A stretch of 48,856 nt of DNA, taken from contig NZ_MXQF01000035.1 of assembly GCF_002165575.1 (NCBI RefSeq), forward strand, positions 1 through 48,856, read 5' to 3'. This DNA comes from Pseudoalteromonas sp. A601 (GTDB lineage: Bacteria; Pseudomonadota; Gammaproteobacteria; Enterobacterales; Alteromonadaceae). The stretch's first letter is position 1; each line of letters opens with the position of its first letter. The notes below the pieces were generated by a model that was not told the origin of the DNA, made no database searches, and saw only the letters and a list, made by a program, of their open reading frames with translations. A program made the position numbers and the translations under genes. This document shows positions 45,138-48,856 of the stretch, in pieces.

Positions 45138-46331
45138 ATGACAAAGTTTAATAACAATAGTGTAGTTATCCTAAGCGCAGTACGCACCGCTATCGGTAGC
45201 TTTGGAGGGAGTCTTAAAAATTTCACTCCTGCAGAACTTGGCACACTTTGCGCTAAAGAAGCATTAGCCAGAGCAAATATATCACCAACTCAAGTGGGCT
45301 CATGTGTAATAGGTAAAGTTATTCATAATGGCCCTAAAGATGCTTACCTATCCAGAGTCATTGGCCTTGATGCAGGATTACCAATTAGTAGTCATGCGGT
45401 AACACTCAACCGTTTATGTGGCTCAGGTTTAGAAGCCATTATACAAGCAGCCCAACAAATTCAACTAGGTGACGTAGATGCAGCTTTAGCAGGCGGAGCA
45501 GAAAGCATGAGTAGCTCAGCCTACACACTAGAGAGTAACCGCTGGGGCCAAAAAATGGGGAATAGCACAGTGCTTGATGAGCTAACCACTACATTACAAG
45601 ATCCATGGGATAACAGCTCAATGGGGATCACCGCCGAAAACATTGCAGAAAAATATAACATTACCCGCAACCAACAAGACGCTTACGCAGCGCAAAGTCA
45701 TCATAAAGCAGCTAAAGCGATAGCCAAAGGACACTTTAAAGAGCAAATAGTCCCTATTGAGATAAAAACGCGAAATAATGTCCATGTGTTTGATACCGAC
45801 GAGCACGTACGCGCTGATACCTCAAGTGAAAAGCTTGCCACACTAAAACCGTATTTCAAACACGATGGTACAGTGACTGCAGCTACCTCATCAGGCATCA
45901 ATGATGGCGCAGCCATATTAGTACTTATGTCAGAGCATAAAGCCATTCAACAAGGTTTAAAGCCGCTTGGGCGTTTAATTGGTTATGCAAGAGCAGGCGT
46001 AGAGCCAACTTTAATGGGCATAGGCCCTATTCCTGCGGTACAACAAGTCATGAAAAAAACTGGCTTAACCATTGAGCAAATGGATGTCATTGAATCAAAC
46101 GAAGCCTTTGCAGCACAAGCGCTTTGCGTAGCTAATGAGCTTAATTTTCCTGCTGATAAAGTAAACCCAAATGGCGGTGCAATTGCACTTGGCCACCCAG
46201 TTGGTGCAACCGGGGCAATATTATCTACCAAATGCCTGTACGAGCTTAAACGTATTAATGGTAAATATGGGTTAGTCACTATGTGCATAGGTGGTGGCCA
46301 AGGAATAGCCGCTATTTTTGAAGCATTATAA
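45138..46331 (+). CDS. Acetyl-CoA C-acetyltransferase (thiolase II)
   Basis: 397 aa. Condenses two acetyl-CoA or cleaves acetoacetyl/3-ketoacyl-CoA. Acyl-accepting cysteine in NRLCGSGLEA (about residue 91), ESNEAFAAQ, GHPVGATGA (catalytic His) and the second cysteine in CIGGGQG. AtoB/PhaA-like, but without partner genes its direction is unclear; the acyl-CoA synthetase about 5 kb upstream is the only other CoA gene nearby. AAGAGA precedes the ATG. A broken paralogue lies at 42005. Confidence 0.93.
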   Translation: MTKFNNNSVVILSAVRTAIGSFGGSLKNFTPAELGTLCAKEALARANISPTQVGSCVIGKVIHNGPKDAYLSRVIGLDAGLPISSHAVTLNRLCGSGLEAIIQAAQQIQLGDVDAALAGGAESMSSSAYTLESNRWGQKMGNSTVLDELTTTLQDPWDNSSMGITAENIAEKYNITRNQQDAYAAQSHHKAAKAIAKGHFKEQIVPIEIKTRNNVHVFDTDEHVRADTSSEKLATLKPYFKHDGTVTAATSSGINDGAAILVLMSEHKAIQQGLKPLGRLIGYARAGVEPTLMGIGPIPAVQQVMKKTGLTIEQMDVIESNEAFAAQALCVANELNFPADKVNPNGGAIALGHPVGATGAILSTKCLYELKRINGKYGLVTMCIGGGQGIAAIFEAL

Positions 46332-46441
46332 ATCATTAGCCAACTATAACTTCATTATTGTGTCACTTTTGAGCCAACAGCGTGAAATGATGGCTCATAA
46401 AGTCATCGCTTTAATTTGAAGCCTAGATTTGACTTTGCAGT

Positions 46442-46897
46442 TTATCTATTGGGTATATTCACACGTAAGTTTGACCAGTTCTGGTAAGTACCAACAGAAT
46501 ATAACAGACCGATAAATAAGCATATTGATGAACTGACTAGCCAAAAAACAATGCTATTTTCGGGGAACATAGGCATTAATATAATAAATGAAACACCACG
46601 TAAAATATAAATAGATGAAATAAGAACTAAAGCGGTTCTAACCAGTGGAAGTTTACCGATAACCCTTGCGCCAGATAACCCGTAAACAGACCAAGTGAAA
46701 AGGATTAAAACTAATACGGATGTAACGATGGCTGGATATGATTCACCAGCTTCTGCCATTTTAGCCATTTGCTCACCCGCACCAAAAAAACGGTACCAAT
46801 CACCACCAAATATAATGCACCCCAAATGAGCTAAAGCAGCAATTGCGCTAAAGGATGCGCCAAACATAAGAGGTTTATTAATATTTGAATCGATCAC
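46442..46897 (-). CDS. Small integral membrane protein, unknown function
   Basis: 151 aa, not recognised. Four TM segments (about 10-30, 54-75, 84-106, 115-137). GTG start with AGGATG a few bases upstream. Stand-alone, at the edge of the repeat-flanked Fic region. Confidence 0.75.
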   Translation of the reverse strand: MIDSNINKPLMFGASFSAIAALAHLGCIIFGGDWYRFFGAGEQMAKMAEAGESYPAIVTSVLVLILFTWSVYGLSGARVIGKLPLVRTALVLISSIYILRGVSFIILMPMFPENSIVFWLVSSSICLFIGLLYSVGTYQNWSNLRVNIPNR

Positions 46898-46914
46898 TAT
46901 ACATCCTGTATATG

Positions 46915-47170
46915 CCTAACAAGCTGATAGAATAACTCGTTTTTAATTTATTTTTATTGATGCATCAACCATAGCTGAGTTCCCATTTTCGTGCAATCGG
47001 TTACTTCAATATCATGTAAAATATAAAAAGAGGATTTAGTGCTGGTCTAATTGGTGTTTTGAAGGTATTTCGGTGGTTTTAGTGACTTATTTTAGATTAT
47101 AAGGCCTAGCTTTTTTAATGCATCGTGTATTGCCGTTTTTCTATATTATGAACAAAACAATACCGTTGAC
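46915..47170. repeat. Imperfect direct repeat, left copy (R1)
   Basis: About 255 bases that reappear at 48545-48802. The core of 22 bases at 47016-47037 is identical to 48646-48667, and the two arms keep register (offset 1630 at the left end, 1632 at the right end). By eye identity is roughly 70-80%. Non-coding. The copies flank the Fic module in the same orientation. Confidence 0.85.
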
Positions 47171-47177
47171 GCATAAT

Positions 47178-47396
47178 AAAACTGGCTGTCAGTGACTAAC
47201 CATTGCATGTGGTATCACAGAGTAAACAATGCGCTAGGCAATGACTATTTAGCTTCAAAAGGCTTAGTGTCATTGAGAGATATTTGGATCAATATTCATT
47301 ACGGGAGATGAACCGCCCATTGCACTTCATGTTAATAAAAAGCGCATGATGGGTGGTGTGGGGGCTGGAGGAGACCTCCGGCTACCCGATTAGCTT
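47178..47396 (+). pseudogene. Unidentified coding remnant beside R1
   Basis: Between R1 and fic the plus strand has an open stretch ending at 47311 with HCMWYHRVNNALGNDYLASKG then LVSLRDIWINIHYGR; in a shifted frame it goes on as DEPPIALHVNKKRMMGGVGAGGDLRLPD and a stop at 47395. It reads like the frameshifted C-terminus of a mobile-element protein, but I cannot name the family. A GGAGG-aga-CCTCC hairpin lies at 47367-47379. Confidence 0.35.
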
Positions 47397-47981
47397 TTAG
47401 GATACACAGATATTAAGAACAGCTTTCATTTTTGAATAATCACAATGTACGCCTAAAATATTTGCCTCAATCCAGTCATCAACACTTACAGCATCGAAAG
47501 ATATCTCAAACCCAGAATTAATAACTAAATGTTCAAAAAAAATACGCTGAGCACGACCGTTACCTTCCCTAAAAGGGTGAATCATATTTAGATCACAATA
47601 ATATTCAGATAACTTTGTAATGAACTCGCTGTATTCTAGATCCACTAAATAGTTATCTTGCGACAACTTGTTTAATAACTTATTAGATTCATTTTCGATA
47701 AATGAAACATTACAAAATCTAGTATACCCTTTAGTAATATCGACCTCTCTGAGTTTTCCTGACCACTCGTATAAATCTGTAAAAAGAGCATGGTGAATGT
47801 TGCAAAGGTAAGCTAAATCATATGGGGGCTCTTTGAATTCAATCGCTGCAGCGGCAACAAAGGATAAGTCTCTTTCCGCTTCAGAGAGTAATTTTTCATC
47901 TTGAATTGACAACTTATTCTTAAGTAAATTAGTTCCGGGGTAACAATATGGATCATCCCCAACACCATATTTATCAAGCAT
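47397..47981 (-). CDS. fic: Fic-family AMP-transferase toxin
   Basis: 194 aa, colinear with E. coli Fic (YGVGDDPYCYPGTNLLKNKL at the start; SGKLREVDITKG; YYCDLNMIHPF). Fic enzymes move AMP from ATP onto target proteins. The active-site motif HPFREGNGRAQR (135-146) is intact, with catalytic H135 and the anion-binding loop; E. coli K-12 Fic has a degraded HPFRVGSGLAQR. There is no inhibitory (S/T)xxxE(G/N) helix inside this protein; it sits in the partner encoded upstream, whose stop overlaps this ATG by eight bases. This makes it a class I Fic toxin. Targets in similar systems are topoisomerases; here unknown. Confidence 0.92.
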   Translation of the reverse strand: MLDKYGVGDDPYCYPGTNLLKNKLSIQDEKLLSEAERDLSFVAAAAIEFKEPPYDLAYLCNIHHALFTDLYEWSGKLREVDITKGYTRFCNVSFIENESNKLLNKLSQDNYLVDLEYSEFITKLSEYYCDLNMIHPFREGNGRAQRIFFEHLVINSGFEISFDAVSVDDWIEANILGVHCDYSKMKAVLNICVS

Positions 47982-48459
47982 TGACTAATTGTGCTCTTTT
48001 TGCGTAATACTTTAATAACTCATTTCGTTTATCTTGGAGCTGCTTCTTATTCGCACTTAAATCAGGTTTTTTAGATGATATCCCCTCCAAACGAAGACTT
48101 TCATTATAGTTTTTGAGTTTAACTGAGTTTGAATATTCAATTTTATCAGATAGTGATAATAATTTACGTTTCCTCTGATGTTTTGATGAGATTCGGCGGG
48201 CCTTAGCTTTTGCTAAATCCAACTTATATAAGCGCTCAATAATTGAAGAGCCTGTCTCGAACGCACCCCAAGACTCTATAAAGAGATAAAAAGAGTTATT
48301 CTCTCTTCTTTTTTTAATACATATACCTAGATTTGAGTGCAAATCTTTAAGAACTGATTGAACTTTCCTTTCTGAAATACCTGTAGAATTAACTATAACC
48401 TTGGTATTAACATATTTAAATTGTACTAGAGCTGCTAAAACTTCAAATTCGTATTTCAT
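47974..48459 (-). CDS. Winged-helix / YhfG-type fusion antitoxin of Fic
   Basis: 161 aa from ATG at 48459; the ATG three codons earlier lies only one base after AGGAG, while this one is ten bases from it. Residues about 1-70 look like a winged HTH (YEFEVLAALVQFKY, STGISERKVQSVLKDLHSNLG). A basic linker follows (about 85-105), then a YhfG-like tail with NYNESLRLEGI, in which SLRLEG (S121-G126) fits the Fic-inhibitory motif (S/T)xxxE(G/N). E. coli YhfG is about 55 aa and lacks the N-terminal domain. Likely neutralises Fic and represses the operon; DNA binding is inferred from the pattern and the adjacent palindrome. Confidence 0.8.
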   Translation of the reverse strand: MKYEFEVLAALVQFKYVNTKVIVNSTGISERKVQSVLKDLHSNLGICIKKRRENNSFYLFIESWGAFETGSSIIERLYKLDLAKAKARRISSKHQRKRKLLSLSDKIEYSNSVKLKNYNESLRLEGISSKKPDLSANKKQLQDKRNELLKYYAKRAQLVNA

Positions 48460-48474
48460 AGAAAACATTCTCCT

Positions 48475-48486
48475 GCATATATATGC
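48475..48486. promoter_or_regulatory. Palindromic operator candidate of the Fic module
   Basis: Perfect 12-bp palindrome GCATATATATGC, just upstream of the antitoxin ribosome site and covering the expected transcription start. A fitting site for a repressor such as the HTH antitoxin. Confidence 0.55.
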
Positions 48487-48489
48487 GCC

Positions 48490-48518
48490 TTTAAATCTAG
48501 TTTACTATAATTTGGCAA
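48490..48518 (-). promoter_or_regulatory. Promoter of the Fic module
   Basis: On the minus strand TTGCCA (-35, 48513-48518), 17 bases, TTTAAA (-10, 48490-48495). Transcription would begin near 48483, about 25 bases before the antitoxin ATG. Confidence 0.55.
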
Positions 48519-48544
48519 AGATAGCAGCTTGGATCAAAAAGAAA

Positions 48545-48802
48545 GCTAACGAGCCTGTAGAATTACTCGTCTTTTAATTTATTATTTTGATGCATTAACC
48601 ATAGCCGAGTTCCTATTTTGATTCAATTAGTTACTTCGATTTTACGTAAAATATAAAAAGAGGATTTGGTGTTGCTTTAATGGGCGTTTTGAAAGGTATA
48701 ACAGGTGTTTGAGTGGCTTATTTGAGGTAATAAGGACTTAACTTTCTTAATACAGCCTGTTTTGCAGCTTTTCTATATTATGAACCAGGCAATACAGTTT
48801 AC
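48545..48802. repeat. Imperfect direct repeat, right copy (R2)
   Basis: Second copy of the repeat at 46915-47170, same orientation. No gene is seen in it or in the last 50 bases of the window. Lies upstream of the Fic module promoter, so the pair brackets promoter, antitoxin, toxin and the small remnant. Confidence 0.85.
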
Positions 48803-48856
48803 AGTTGCCGCGGAATGAAGTGAATACATGCACTTTCGTTTTCCCGCGTAAAGTCA

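Noticed and set aside
46371..46396. GAGCCA / TGGCTC inverted repeat after the thiolase gene
   Set aside because: Six base pairs with a 14-base loop and no T-run; too weak to call a terminator.
46905..46925. GCCTAAC, resembling an integron attC end
   Set aside because: The complementary GTTRRRY end and imperfect attC palindrome are absent at a sensible distance in either repeat copy, and there is no integrase.

Overview
The window looks like a chromosomal segment of a marine gammaproteobacterium of the Alteromonadales, most like Pseudoalteromonas. This rests on gene content and order, the AT-rich composition and protein similarity remembered rather than searched. About 40 genes are intact. 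I see no tRNA, rRNA, CRISPR array or complete insertion sequence.

Layout. 1-6835 (-): a DEDDh exonuclease, a cNMP/CBS/DUF294 signalling protein and a two-gene RND efflux operon. 7110-16974 (-): the TCA block sdhCDAB, sucAB and sucCD, with citrate synthase gltA divergent at 17388. A strong intrinsic terminator and a candidate promoter separate sucCD from sucAB, and SucB has two lipoyl domains. 18785-20429 (+): the cysteine desulfurase pair csdA-csdE, convergent with its functional partner tcdA. 20426-27887 (-): a compact seven-gene run comEC-msbA-lpxK-ycaR-kdsB-rluA-like-tcdA covering lipid A/KDO supply, DNA uptake and tRNA modification. 27867-31673: DUF2062, gnd and pykA; pykA has a promoter whose spacer holds a perfect 14-bp LacI-type palindrome. 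31771-37148 (-): a LytS/LytT-type two-component pair, then thrS-infC-rpmI-rplT, with infC starting at the conserved AUU.

From 37.4 kb on, the region is more accessory. It holds an EEP nuclease gene with a large internal deletion, DUF3010, an acyl-CoA synthetase, small unknown proteins and a GNAT acetyltransferase. Between 42005 and 42790 two truncated pseudogenes lie tail to tail: a thiolase N-terminus (+) and an ABC-transporter ATPase (-). A LysR / MFS / thiolase locus follows.

The most notable system is at the right end (47397-48459). It is a Fic AMP-transferase with an intact HPFREGNGRAQR motif, overlapped by an upstream gene whose product joins an N-terminal winged-helix-like domain to a YhfG-type antitoxin tail carrying the Fic-inhibitory motif SLRLEG. 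A perfect palindrome lies at the predicted transcription start. The module is flanked by two imperfect direct repeats of about 255 bp. It reads as a self-regulated class I Fic toxin-antitoxin cassette.
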